From JANPBY01 sp963805505 (GTDB lineage: Bacteria; Actinomycetota; Actinomycetes; DATJPE01): a stretch of 64,000 nucleotides of DNA. Positions 23,941 through 34,126 of the stretch are shown piece after piece. The notes under the pieces were generated by a model. That model made no database searches. It saw nothing but the letters and a program-made list of their open reading frames with translations, and was not told where the DNA came from. Location of the stretch: positions 868,001 to 932,000 of the forward strand of contig CAWDUP010000007.1 in the NCBI GenBank assembly GCA_963805505.1, in the 5' to 3' direction. The position numbers and the translations under genes are program-made. Position 1 is the first letter of the stretch, and each line of letters starts with the position of its first letter.

Positions 23941-25164
23941 TCAGGTAGCCGCGGCAGGCTGTTGTTCGCGCTGACCCCACGGCGAGCCGTACTCCACCAG
24001 CTTGTCCAGGAACGGCTTGGGCGGGAACGCCTCCGGGCCAAGGACACCCGCTCCTGACCACGTACCTGAGGCCAGCAGGTCCAACGCGATGACCGGGTTG
24101 ATGGCGGTCTGCCACACGACCGCCTGCGCGCCGTACTCCTGCATCGACCAGGCGTTGTCGACGACGTGGTAGTAGTACGTCGAGCGCGGCGTGCCGTCCT
24201 TGCCGGTCCCCCGCACCCACAGACCCGCGCAGGTCTTGCCGGTCATCTTGTCGCCGAGGGTCGCCGGGTCGGGCAGGCAGGCGGCTACCACGTCGCGCGG
24301 TGACACCTGCATTCCCTTGACAGTCACGGGCTCGGTCCGATCGAGACCGAGCTTGTTCAGGGTCTTGAGCATGCCGATGAACTCATCGCCGAGGCCGTAC
24401 TTGAACGTGACCCGCTTCGCCTCGACCCATCTCGGGATCAGCAACACTTCTTCATGCTCGACATTGACGCACTCGACCGGACCAATCCCCTCGGGGAAGT
24501 CGAAGATCTCCGGCTCGGAGAACGGCTCGGTCGTGAACCAGCCACGGTCCTTCTCATAGATCACCGGAGGATTCAGGCACTCCTCGATCGTGGTCCACAT
24601 CGAGAACGACGGCGCAAAGTCATAGCCGGCCACCTCGAGGTTGGCCCCGTCTCGCACGCCGGCCTCATCGATCTCGCTGAAGTGCTCGTCGGCCGCATAG
24701 CGGGCGAAGACGTCGGCGAGCCCTGGCTCGATCCCGATCCCCGCGAGGCACAACCGCCCGGCCGCCGCCCACGACTCGGACTTCGCGAACTGCTCATCAC
24801 CGAGCTTGACCCCCGTGAGCTCGAACGGCTTGTCCGGATGCCGTTGTGACAACGACATCGCCATGTCGAGGTAGTCCGCGCCCGCAGCGAAGGCACCGTC
24901 GAAGATGGGCATGTTGAAGATCGGGTCCACCGCGTTGAACACGTGAGTGGCCCGGTGCTCGCGGGCCAGCGCCTCGACGGCATCCTGCGAGGACGCGTCG
25001 ATCTGCGCCGGCACGAACCGTGGGTCGCCCAGTGCGGCCACGGTCGCTTCAGCTTTGGCGAGGTCGTAGTCGGCCACGACCCAGTGCTCGAAGAACTCGT
25101 GGCGTCGGGCGATGAGGGTCGAGGCGCTCCCGACCCCGCCTGCCCCGATCATGACTACTCGCAT
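23941..25164 (-). CDS. Saccharopine dehydrogenase-family protein
   Basis: 407-residue NAD(P)-dependent enzyme. The Rossmann motif VVMIGAGGVGSASTLIARR starts at residue 3, followed by DASSQDAVEALAREH and FNAVDPIFNMPIFDGAF; the catalytic/dimer domain contains GIGIEPGLADVFARYA and YYYHVVDNAWSMQEYGAQAVVWQ. The family includes saccharopine reductase, carboxynorspermidine dehydrogenase and homospermidine synthase-like enzymes. Being inside a polyamine/GABA island, a polyamine-related imine reduction is possible, but the substrate cannot be read from sequence. It converges on the propeller gene, 9 nt apart. Confidence 0.82.
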   Translation of the reverse strand: MRVVMIGAGGVGSASTLIARRHEFFEHWVVADYDLAKAEATVAALGDPRFVPAQIDASSQDAVEALAREHRATHVFNAVDPIFNMPIFDGAFAAGADYLDMAMSLSQRHPDKPFELTGVKLGDEQFAKSESWAAAGRLCLAGIGIEPGLADVFARYAADEHFSEIDEAGVRDGANLEVAGYDFAPSFSMWTTIEECLNPPVIYEKDRGWFTTEPFSEPEIFDFPEGIGPVECVNVEHEEVLLIPRWVEAKRVTFKYGLGDEFIGMLKTLNKLGLDRTEPVTVKGMQVSPRDVVAACLPDPATLGDKMTGKTCAGLWVRGTGKDGTPRSTYYYHVVDNAWSMQEYGAQAVVWQTAINPVIALDLLASGTWSGAGVLGPEAFPPKPFLDKLVEYGSPWGQREQQPAAAT

Positions 25165-25278
25165 GCCGCTGCCCTCACTCCTCCGCCGCCTTGATCTCCT
25201 CCGATCAACATAGAGCGTCTACGCGCCACCGGTATCGAACTGGCGAACGTGGCAGCCGCCTACCGAGGCTGGCTGGTC

Positions 25279-26589
25279 TCACTGCGCCCCCGCGGGCGCG
25301 CCGTGTTCGGCGGGCACGACCCGGTCGAGCCCACGCCAGGCCGGCAGCACGAACGGAGCGACGGTGGCCAGGGCATAGGCCGCGCCGAACGCCAGGAGGG
25401 TCGTCGACAATCCCCAGGCCTGAACCGCGAACCCGGCCGCCAGGCCACCGAAGGGGATGCCGAGGAAGGCGATGGCCCCGACGGCTCCGAGCACCCGCGC
25501 CTGCAGGTGGCGAGGGACCCGCTCGTACTCCACCGCTCCGAGAATGGGGTTGATGGCCCCCACCCCCAGGCCGGCAACCAGCATGACGATCAGGACGGGC
25601 GGCAGCGTCGACGCCAGCGCCATCGCCAGGAAGCGCGGCGCGCCACCAACGAGGAAACCCCAGGCGTAGGCCTGCCGACGTGGGAGGCGGGGTCCCAGCC
25701 AGGCGTACATCGCACTTCCCGTGACCGCCCCAACCCCGAACAGGCCGGCGATCAGTCCCAGGCCGAGCGGGCTGCCGAGGTTGTCACGGACCCAGACCGG
25801 CATCAGGACCGAGCCCATGCCCTGGTCGAGGAAGTTGGTCAGGCAGACCATGGCGGCGATGGCCATCAGTGTCCGGTCGGACCTGAGGAACGACAGGCCC
25901 TCGCGGATCTGGGCGAGGTAGGCGCCAACCGCCGAGGTGGCCCGCTCCTGGCCGTCGGACCCGGCCGGGATGCTGCGCGGAGGCTCGGCCGCAACCGGTA
26001 CGAAGGCAGCAACGACGACCGCGGCGAACAGGAACGTTGCAGCATCGATCAGGAGCACCACACTGGGAGAGAAGACTGCCAGCAAGACCCCGGCCAGCGG
26101 TGCGCCAAGCATCCCGGCGGCACGACTGATGCCGTCATGTACGCCAGTGGCCCGCTCGATAGGGGTACCCGAGATCTCCGCGACCCCGGGGACGAGCACA
26201 TAGGCAGCGACGCCAGCGCCGCGCAGGGCTCCGACAACCGCGACGATCGCGAGCAAGACGCCGAAGTGCAAGGCGCCCAGAGCGTGCAGGACCGGGATCA
26301 GACCCACGAAGAGCACCGAAGCGAGGTTGGTGACGATGGTGACCCGGCGCGCCCCCAAGCGGTCGATCACCGGGCCCCCCAGGCCGGTCACCAGCACGAA
26401 GGGCAGCATCTCGGCGAAGGCGACCAGCCCGGTCAGCGCCGCGCTGCCGGTGGTGACCAGCACGAACCACGGAAGAGCCAGCGCAGACATCCGGGTCCCG
26501 AAGATCGAGACGCCGTCGGCCGTGAACAGGGCCGTGATCGCCGTCCGGCTGCGCGGCGGGCCTGCATGATCGGCGATGTGGTCACTCAC
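25279..26589 (-). CDS. MFS transporter
   Basis: 436-residue major-facilitator protein with twelve predicted membrane segments. Recognisable parts are LFTADGVSIFGTRMSALALPWFVLV (TM1), LGGPVIDRLGARRVTIVTNL (the loop 2-3 G-x-x-x-D-R/K-x-G-R-R motif), FLDQGMGSVLMPVWVRDNLGSPLGLG and FLGIPFGGLAAGF. It resembles macrolide or drug-efflux MFS_3 proteins. The GTG at 26589 overlaps the stop of the ArsR-type gene (GTGA), so the regulator and exporter form an operon; substrate unknown. Confidence 0.88.
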   Translation of the reverse strand: MSDHIADHAGPPRSRTAITALFTADGVSIFGTRMSALALPWFVLVTTGSAALTGLVAFAEMLPFVLVTGLGGPVIDRLGARRVTIVTNLASVLFVGLIPVLHALGALHFGVLLAIVAVVGALRGAGVAAYVLVPGVAEISGTPIERATGVHDGISRAAGMLGAPLAGVLLAVFSPSVVLLIDAATFLFAAVVVAAFVPVAAEPPRSIPAGSDGQERATSAVGAYLAQIREGLSFLRSDRTLMAIAAMVCLTNFLDQGMGSVLMPVWVRDNLGSPLGLGLIAGLFGVGAVTGSAMYAWLGPRLPRRQAYAWGFLVGGAPRFLAMALASTLPPVLIVMLVAGLGVGAINPILGAVEYERVPRHLQARVLGAVGAIAFLGIPFGGLAAGFAVQAWGLSTTLLAFGAAYALATVAPFVLPAWRGLDRVVPAEHGAPAGAQ

Positions 26590-27236
26590 GATCGATCGCC
26601 ACTCTCGTCCTCGATATCGATCGGCTCGGGGATCTGCGGGAGCACTTGCCACTGGACCGCGACCCGAGCGGTACCTGCCGCGACCGGACCTGGTTCAGCG
26701 TCGCGATAGCGAGCGACCAGCGCGCTGATCTCGCTCAGCAGCTCCTTGCACTCCTCGGGGGTCAGGGCGAGCTGGTTGTCGCTCATGGTCCATGCGTCGT
26801 CCCAGGCCGGGCCCATCTCCTCGCGCAGGGTGGTGCTGCCGTCGAGGAAGGTCCACATGCGCTCGACGTACCACCCGGCCACCGCGCGCATGTAGGTCTC
26901 CCCGAGCTCGCGCACCTCGGGATCGGCTGCGTCGTCGGCCGGGTCGAAGCTGGTCCCCCGATGCTCGGACCTCCACCACCGCTCGCGCCGGTTGCCGCGT
27001 TCGAGGTCTTCGACGATGAACCCGGACGCCTCGAGCTGGCGCAGGTGATAGCTGGTGACCCCGCTGGACTGGCCGACCCGCCGGGCCAGCGTGGTGGCCG
27101 TGGCCGGACCATGCGTGCGGAGCAGGGCGAGCAGCCGGACCCGCAGCGGATGGGCCAGGGCACGAAGCCGGGCGCGGTCGAGCAGGACGAACTCGGCGTC
27201 GACTGCGGTGCCGGGAGGGGCTTCGTCGGTAGGCAT
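26586..27236 (-). CDS. ArsR/HTH_20-type regulator of the MFS gene
   Basis: 216 residues. A winged HTH covers about 18-90 (LRALAHPLRVRLLALLRTHG, ATTLARRVGQSSGVTSYHLRQLEASGFI), then ERGNRRERWWRSEHRGTSFD, typical of actinobacterial HTH_20 regulators beside exporters. No metal-binding Cys cluster is seen, so it is not a metal sensor of the SmtB kind. The ATG at 27236 gives MPTDEAPPG; upstream in-frame codons run into the operator. Two overlapping palindromes lie 18-47 nt upstream, a strong hint of autorepression of the two-gene operon. Confidence 0.88.
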   Translation of the reverse strand: MPTDEAPPGTAVDAEFVLLDRARLRALAHPLRVRLLALLRTHGPATATTLARRVGQSSGVTSYHLRQLEASGFIVEDLERGNRRERWWRSEHRGTSFDPADDAADPEVRELGETYMRAVAGWYVERMWTFLDGSTTLREEMGPAWDDAWTMSDNQLALTPEECKELLSEISALVARYRDAEPGPVAAGTARVAVQWQVLPQIPEPIDIEDESGDRS

Positions 27237-27253
27237 GCGGACACCGTACAACC

Positions 27254-27283
27254 GCAAAGACTTCTTTGCAAAGACTTCTTTGC
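27254..27283. promoter_or_regulatory. Two overlapping 16-bp palindromes, probable operator
   Basis: GCAAAGACTTCTTTGC is present at 27254-27269 and again at 27268-27283, sharing GC. Each is a perfect 7-bp inverted repeat with a 2-nt centre. They lie immediately upstream of the ArsR-type gene, where a promoter is expected. Binding by that regulator is inferred from position and symmetry. Confidence 0.7.
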
Positions 27284-27299
27284 AAATTTCCTGGGCGGA

Positions 27300-28325
27300 T
27301 TACTCCCCGGGGATCCGACCGTCGAGCAGCGGCTGGCTGGGATCCCACCGGGTGCCGTCACGGTCATCTTGGCGCCGGCGAGCGATGGCGCACAACGACT
27401 CCAGAACGACCCGGTTGCCCAGCGCAGCGGTGATGTCGGCGTGGTCATAGGGCGGACTGACCTCGACGACATCAACACCCACCACGGGCAGCTCGAGGCA
27501 GATCCGTCGAACCGCGTCCAGCAGCTCACGAGCCGAGAGCCCACCTGGCTCGGGCGTACCGGTGCCGGGCGCATGACCGGGGTCGCACACGTCGATGTCA
27601 ACGGACAAGAACACTCCGTCGCAGTCGTCCGTGGCGATCGTGAACGCCTCGGTCAGGCAGTCGGTGAGACCGCGATGGACGATCTCGGTCATCTCATACG
27701 ACCGCATCCCCTGCTGGGCCATCCAGTCCAGGATGTCCGGCGGCGGCCAGTAGCCGCGCAGGCCGATCTGCAGGAAGCGATCCCCCCGCGCCGCGCCCGA
27801 CTCGATAAGCCGGCGCATCGGCTGCCCATGGCCGATGAGGGAACCGAACTCGTTGTCGCCGGTGTCGGCATGGGCGTCAAAATGCAAGACACTGACGCGA
27901 CCCCAGCCGACCCCGCGAGCGACTCCGGTGACATCCGGCCACGTGACTGTGTGGTCGCCGCCGAGGATCACAGGGATGGCGCCAGCCTTGACGACCTTCT
28001 CGACCTCGATCTCCAGCGACGCACAGGACTTCTCGGCATCGCCCGAATACATCATCACGTCACCGGCGTCGACGACCTTCAGATCCTGCAGCCCGTCTGT
28101 CCGCAGAGCGAGGCTCGGTCGCGATCCGTCGTGGCCGAGGTAGTCGGTCATCCGGATCGCCTGCGGTCCGAAGCGGGCACCGGACCGATAGGAGGTTCCG
28201 CCGTCGAACGGCGCTCCCAGGATCACGACATCCGCAGCCGCGTACGTCTCCGGGTCATCGAGGTCGCACGGGTCAACGCCCAGGAAGGTGATGTCGGGGC
28301 CGTACTGTCCGCCATAGCGCGCCAT
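27300..28325 (-). CDS. speB: Agmatinase / ureohydrolase
   Basis: 341-residue Mn-dependent ureohydrolase of the arginase family, hydrolysing agmatine (or guanidinobutyrate) to putrescine (or GABA) plus urea. Metal ligands are in GGDHT (122-126), HFDAHAD (148-154) and SVDIDVCDPG (241-250), followed by APGTGTPEPGG. The N-terminal YRSGARFGPQAIR matches agmatinases. The length is slightly above the usual 300-320, with an N-terminal GGQYGPDITFLG stretch. It sits between the MFS pair and the MmsA-type gene; the product would feed the putrescine/GABA route around it. Confidence 0.9.
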   Translation of the reverse strand: MARYGGQYGPDITFLGVDPCDLDDPETYAAADVVILGAPFDGGTSYRSGARFGPQAIRMTDYLGHDGSRPSLALRTDGLQDLKVVDAGDVMMYSGDAEKSCASLEIEVEKVVKAGAIPVILGGDHTVTWPDVTGVARGVGWGRVSVLHFDAHADTGDNEFGSLIGHGQPMRRLIESGAARGDRFLQIGLRGYWPPPDILDWMAQQGMRSYEMTEIVHRGLTDCLTEAFTIATDDCDGVFLSVDIDVCDPGHAPGTGTPEPGGLSARELLDAVRRICLELPVVGVDVVEVSPPYDHADITAALGNRVVLESLCAIARRRQDDRDGTRWDPSQPLLDGRIPGE

Positions 28326-28379
28326 GGGTCCAACCTAGGGCTCCCGACCGGACGGATGGCCCTGGTCGGGCAAGTCGGC

Positions 28380-29876
<1,497 letters not shown>

Positions 29877-30024
29877 GACGGCTCCTCGGGTGTCGACGGT
29901 GGTTCTGGACGCCTCGATGCCCAGCGGCCACCATCTTGGCCCGGCGCGGCCGGCTCCTCAAGCCGCAAGCTGTCCGGTGCGGCAGGGAGCGCATGACATC
30001 CTGTAAACGCCTAGCCTTGCTCGC

Positions 30025-30880
30025 GTGTCGCAGGCCGAGAGCGCAATCCCCGCTGTGGACGTCGCCACCCTCGTCGAGGCCGGCTTGTCCGCCGTGCTGG
30101 CCGCTGGACCGATCTGCCTCGACTACTTTCGCTCGACCTTGGACGTCGAGGACAAGTCGCTCGCCGATCCGAGCGGCGACGCCCGTTTCGACCCGGTGAC
30201 CGAGGCCGACCGGCGCACCGAGCAGTCGATCACCCGGGCACTGCTCGCCCGGTTTCCCGACCACCGGGTCGTCGGTGAGGAGCACGGCACCACGAACCGC
30301 CCCACCGAGGATGGCCGCCGTCCCGACGTCACCTGGATCATCGATCCGATCGACGGAACCCGATCGTTCATCAGCGGGATGCCGACCTGGGGCATCCTGC
30401 TCGGCCTCGTCATCGACGGCGAGCCGGTGGCCGGCATCATGCATCAGCCCTTCACCGAGGAGACCTACATCTCCGATCCCACGAACGGCTCACGGCTGCT
30501 CCACCGCGGCCACTCCTCTTCACTGGCCACGCGCTCGACCGCGACGCTCAGCGACGCCATCGTCTTCAGCACCCATCCTCATCCTCTCGAGGAAGCCGGA
30601 GCACTACCCCGCTTCCTGGCCCTCGCCGACCGCTGCCGACTGCAGAGGTGGGGCGGGGACTGCTACTCCTTCGCGCTGCTCGCCGGGGGCACGATCGATG
30701 TCGTCGTGGACGGCATGCTCAAGCCGTACGACATCGTTCCGCTGATCCCGATCGTCGAGCGGGCCGGTGGTCGAGTCAGCGATCTGGACGGTACGACGAC
30801 CGATGGACGGCGCCCGCGTGGTCGTGGCGAGCGCGAACGCCCGCCTGCACGACGAGGTGCTCGAAACCCTGAACGCCTAG
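30025..30880 (+). CDS. Inositol-monophosphatase-family (HisN/SuhB-like) phosphatase, frameshifted near the 3' end
   Basis: Mg-dependent sugar/histidinol phosphatase fold. Motifs are FDPVTEADRRTEQSI, VVGEEHG, WIIDPIDGTRSFISGMPTWG (metal site) and RWGGDCYSFALLAGGTIDVVVDG. Up to about 30804 the frame of the GTG at 30025 is good, ending GGRVSDLDGTTTDG. After that this frame gives Arg/Pro-rich residues and runs to 30945 through the convergent gene. The +1 frame from 30803 encodes DGARVVVASANARLHDEVLE..., a normal IMPase C-terminus, and stops at TAG 30878-30880. Deleting one base, for example the A at 30807, restores it. This is either a true mutation or a sequencing error; the lost part is the last strand and helix. 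Confidence 0.85.
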
Positions 30881-30903
30881 GCCGGACAAGCCGCTGCAGC
30901 AGC

Positions 30904-32337
30904 TCAGGAGTCGAAGCCGAAACCCATCCGGTCCAGCGTGCGTAGCCACAGATTGCGCCGGCCGTCGTTGTGGTCCGCCCGGTCGATGGCCCACCTGGTG
31001 AGGTTGATCGCCGCGGCCTTGGCCGGCTCAGGCGGGAAGGGCAGCGGCTTGGTGCGCACCATCTTCAGCTGGGTGCGCTCGGTGTCCTGGCCGTCGATCA
31101 GGTCCAGCATGACCCGCGCACCGAAGCGGGTGGCCGCTACCCCGAGGCCGGTGTAGCCGAGGACATAGCCAACCTTGCCCTTGTGCGCCGTGCCCCAGAA
31201 CGCAGTGAATCGGGTGCACGTGTCGATGGCGCCACCCCATCGATGGGTGAATCGCAAGCCTTCCAGCTGCGGGAACATCTCGAAGAAGTGCCTCGCCAAG
31301 GTGGCGTAGGACTCCGGACGGTGCTCGTGCTCCGCTTTCATTCCATTGCCGAAGTAGTAGATGGCGTCATAGCCGCCGAACAGGATGCGGTGATCGGCGG
31401 TCTGCCGGAAGTAGTGGAACTGGTTTCCGGAGTCGCCGATGCCCTGCCGGTTGACCCAGCCGATGCTGGCTCGCTGCTCGGACGTGAGCGGTTCGCTCAT
31501 CAGCACGTAGTCCCAGACCGGCACGATGTATGGACGAACGCGACGCACGAGCGACGGAAAGGCGTTGGTCGCCAAGGCCACCCGGCGCGCGCTGACGGCG
31601 CCGTACGGAGTGGTCAGGGCCACGCCCGATCCGGTGGACGACATCCCGGTCACCTTGGTGTGCTCGTAGAACCGGACGCCGAGCTGCTGGGCCGCCGCCT
31701 TCAAACCCCAAGCGAGCTTCGCCGGGTGCACGAGGGCACACCCCTCGCGGTCGAGCAGCCCAGCCTCGAAGACGGGTGAATGCACTTCGGCCTGCACCTG
31801 CTCGCGGTCGAGATACTCGACCTTCCCGCCGTAGGCAGCCTCTGCCTCCGGTGCCTCCCGCAGATCCGCGACCTGCCATGGCGCGGTCGCCACTGACAGC
31901 TCACCGGTGCGCTCGAACTCAGCATCGATGCCGTAGCGCTGCAGCGTTGCCTCGATGCCGTCGAGATTCTCGCGACCGAGCTGGATCAGCCGGGCAAGCT
32001 CGGGCTCGAACCGGGAGAGCCCGTTGCCGAAACCATGGGTCAGCGAGGACTCACAAAAGCCCCCGTTGCGGCCGGACGCAGCCCAACCGACTTCTTCCGC
32101 CTCGAGCACGACAACGTCGCGGTCGGGGTCGTCCTCCTTGGCCAGGATGGCCGTCCACAGTCCGGTGTAACCACCACCGACCACCGCCAGGTCGGCCGCC
32201 TCCTGCCCCACCAGGCTGGGCAGGGGTGAGGGGCGCGCCGCATCCGCCGTCCAGAACGAAACCGGCTCGGCGTCCGCGATCGACTCGAGGATGAAGCGTT
32301 GGGTCTGTGCGAGATCTCCGGAGGAGCCTGAAGTCAC
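30904..32337 (-). CDS. FAD-dependent amine oxidoreductase (DAO/PuuB-like), first copy
   Basis: 477 residues. The dinucleotide motif ADLAVVGGGYTGLWTAILA starts near residue 47, then VVVLEAEEVGWAASGRNGG and a DAO fold with LVHPAKLAWGLKAAAQ, GVALTTPYGAVSARRVALATNAF and the C-terminal VGYVLGYTGLGVAATRFGARV, which closes the FAD site. It resembles gamma-glutamylputrescine oxidase and related amine oxidases. The GTG at 32337 overlaps the potC stop (GTGA), so it is the last gene of the ALDH-potDABC operon. An oxidative amine step coupled to uptake is the likely role; no PuuA-like ligase is in the window. Confidence 0.88.
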   Translation of the reverse strand: MTSGSSGDLAQTQRFILESIADAEPVSFWTADAARPSPLPSLVGQEAADLAVVGGGYTGLWTAILAKEDDPDRDVVVLEAEEVGWAASGRNGGFCESSLTHGFGNGLSRFEPELARLIQLGRENLDGIEATLQRYGIDAEFERTGELSVATAPWQVADLREAPEAEAAYGGKVEYLDREQVQAEVHSPVFEAGLLDREGCALVHPAKLAWGLKAAAQQLGVRFYEHTKVTGMSSTGSGVALTTPYGAVSARRVALATNAFPSLVRRVRPYIVPVWDYVLMSEPLTSEQRASIGWVNRQGIGDSGNQFHYFRQTADHRILFGGYDAIYYFGNGMKAEHEHRPESYATLARHFFEMFPQLEGLRFTHRWGGAIDTCTRFTAFWGTAHKGKVGYVLGYTGLGVAATRFGARVMLDLIDGQDTERTQLKMVRTKPLPFPPEPAKAAAINLTRWAIDRADHNDGRRNLWLRTLDRMGFGFDS

Positions 32338-33200
32338 GCGCGGGCTCGCCGACTTCGAATGACTTGTCCTGTGACGACCAGGATGAGGGCGATGAAGAAC
32401 ATCGCCGAACCGACCACGTTGACCTGAGGTGGCACCCCACGTTGCGCGGCCCCCCACACGAACATCGGGAAGGTGACCGTGGCGCCGGTGGAGTTGAAGT
32501 TGGTGATGATGAAGTCGTCGAAGGACAAGGCGAACGCCAACAAAGCAGCAGCAACGATGCCCGGAAGCACCAACGGGAACGTGATGCGCCAGAAGGTCGT
32601 CGACTCGTTCGCATAGAGGTCCATCGCCGCCTCTTCGAGGCGCGGATCCAGCCCAGCGACCCTGGCCTTGACGGTCACGACCACGAAGCTGATCAAGAAC
32701 ATGATGTGCGCGATCAGGATGGTCCAGAAACCCAGCGGGATCACCGCGATGTTGATGAACAGAGTCAGCAGGGACGAACCCATGACCACCTCGGGCGTGG
32801 CCATCGGCATGAAGATCAGCAGGTTCGTCACGGCGCGCCCTCGGAAGCGGTATCGACCAAGCGCGAAGGCGACCAGGGTTCCCAGCGCGACGGCCGCGGC
32901 CGTCGCTATGAAGCCGATCTTGAAGGAGAGCACCAACGAGTCACACATCCCGGCGACGCCACAGAAGTTCGTCCAGGCCTCGGCAGAGAACGTGTTCCAC
33001 TCGTAGTTGTAGCGTCCGACCGGGTCGTTGAACGAGAACACCACGACGACGACCACTGGGATGAACATGTAGATCAACGCCGCGCCAGCAGCGATCTGGA
33101 TGATGTGAGCGCGCAACCAGGCGATCGGCCCGCCCGGCCTCTTGGCCTGCCTGACGGGTCGGGTCGGGGTTGGGCTTGGTGCCGATGTCGTCGTGGCCAT
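32334..33200 (-). CDS. potC: Polyamine ABC transporter permease PotC
   Basis: 288-residue inner-membrane permease, six predicted helices. The EAA-type cytoplasmic loop is EEAAMDLYANESTTFWRITFPLVLPGI. The N-terminal tail is Pro/Thr-rich (TTTSAPSPTPTRP) and cytoplasmic. LSFDDFIITNFNSTGATVTFPM is characteristic of PotC. It pairs with PotB to form the channel energised by PotA. The start codon overlaps the potB stop by one base (TGATG). Confidence 0.93.
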   Translation of the reverse strand: MATTTSAPSPTPTRPVRQAKRPGGPIAWLRAHIIQIAAGAALIYMFIPVVVVVVFSFNDPVGRYNYEWNTFSAEAWTNFCGVAGMCDSLVLSFKIGFIATAAAVALGTLVAFALGRYRFRGRAVTNLLIFMPMATPEVVMGSSLLTLFINIAVIPLGFWTILIAHIMFLISFVVVTVKARVAGLDPRLEEAAMDLYANESTTFWRITFPLVLPGIVAAALLAFALSFDDFIITNFNSTGATVTFPMFVWGAAQRGVPPQVNVVGSAMFFIALILVVTGQVIRSRRARA

Positions 33201-34126
33201 CAGACGAGCTCCTCAGTTCCGGCGCGCCAGACGTACAAGGCGACGAGCACGACGATGGTCACCATGAGCGTGAAGGACAGCGCGGCGGCAGTCGGATAGT
33301 CGGACACTCGGAAGAACTGGCTCTCGATGACGTTGCCGATCATCGACTGTCTCGGTGTGCCCAACAACGTCGCGTTGATGTAGTCACCTGCGGCGGGGAT
33401 GAAGGTCAGCAGGGTCCCAGCGACCACACCCGGCAACGACAGCGGGAAGGTGACCTTGCGGAAGCCGGTGAAGGGTGAGCAATACAAGTCACCAGCCGCC
33501 TCGATCAGACGTGGGTCCAGTCGATCCAGACTGGCGAACAGGGGCAACGTCATGAACGGGAGAAAGTTGTAGGTCAATCCCATGATGACGGCAAAGGGAG
33601 TCGCAAGCAGCCGATCGTCAGAGGTGAGGTGCAACAGCTCGAGGAGGTCGGTGATGTGCAGCGTGTTGAGGGTCTGGGTCACGACCCCGTTGTCCGAGAG
33701 GATCGTCTTCCACGCAAGGGTGCGGATGAGAAAGCTGGTGAAGAAGGGAGCGATCACCAAGACCAGCAGGATGTTCTTCCACTTCCCGGACTTGAACGCG
33801 ATCGTGTAGGCCAGGGGGTAGGCGATCAGCAGGGTGAGAGCAGTCGCGATCGCCGCATACGTGAAGGAGCGCAGGAACTGCTCGCGGTAGGTCCAGATCG
33901 CGTCGCTGTAGTTGGAGAAAGAGAAGGTCTGCTCGAACCCGGTGGAGACAGTCCCGGTCTGCAAGGAGGTGTTGACCAAGCTGAACGTCGGCACAACGAA
34001 GAAGATCGCCAACCACAACAGACCCGGCGCCAAGAGCAGGTAGGGCACCCAAGAACGTCGGCTCTTCGCAGGTTCCGGCCGGTCGTGACCACGATCGGAG
34101 TCGGCCAGGGCCGCGCCCGCACTCAT
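33200..34126 (-). CDS. potB: Polyamine ABC transporter permease PotB
   Basis: 308-residue permease with six predicted helices. The first is VPYLLLAPGLLWLAIFFVVPTFSLV; the EAA loop is LIEAAGDLYCSPFTGFRKVTFPLSLPGVV, followed by FIPAAGDYINATLLGT, typical of PotB. The ATG at 34126 overlaps the potA stop (ATGA). Length and motifs are complete. Confidence 0.93.
   Translation of the reverse strand: MSAGAALADSDRGHDRPEPAKSRRSWVPYLLLAPGLLWLAIFFVVPTFSLVNTSLQTGTVSTGFEQTFSFSNYSDAIWTYREQFLRSFTYAAIATALTLLIAYPLAYTIAFKSGKWKNILLVLVIAPFFTSFLIRTLAWKTILSDNGVVTQTLNTLHITDLLELLHLTSDDRLLATPFAVIMGLTYNFLPFMTLPLFASLDRLDPRLIEAAGDLYCSPFTGFRKVTFPLSLPGVVAGTLLTFIPAAGDYINATLLGTPRQSMIGNVIESQFFRVSDYPTAAALSFTLMVTIVVLVALYVWRAGTEELV

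Noticed and set aside
25165..25278. Gene in the gap between the MFS and saccharopine-dehydrogenase-like genes
   Set aside because: No frame with a start, ribosome-binding site and sensible composition; treated as plain intergenic sequence.
30803..30945. The Arg-rich C-terminal extension of the IMPase-like protein in its starting frame
   Set aside because: It overlaps the convergent oxidase and lacks family features, whereas the +1 frame supplies the expected end, so it is treated as a frameshift artefact.
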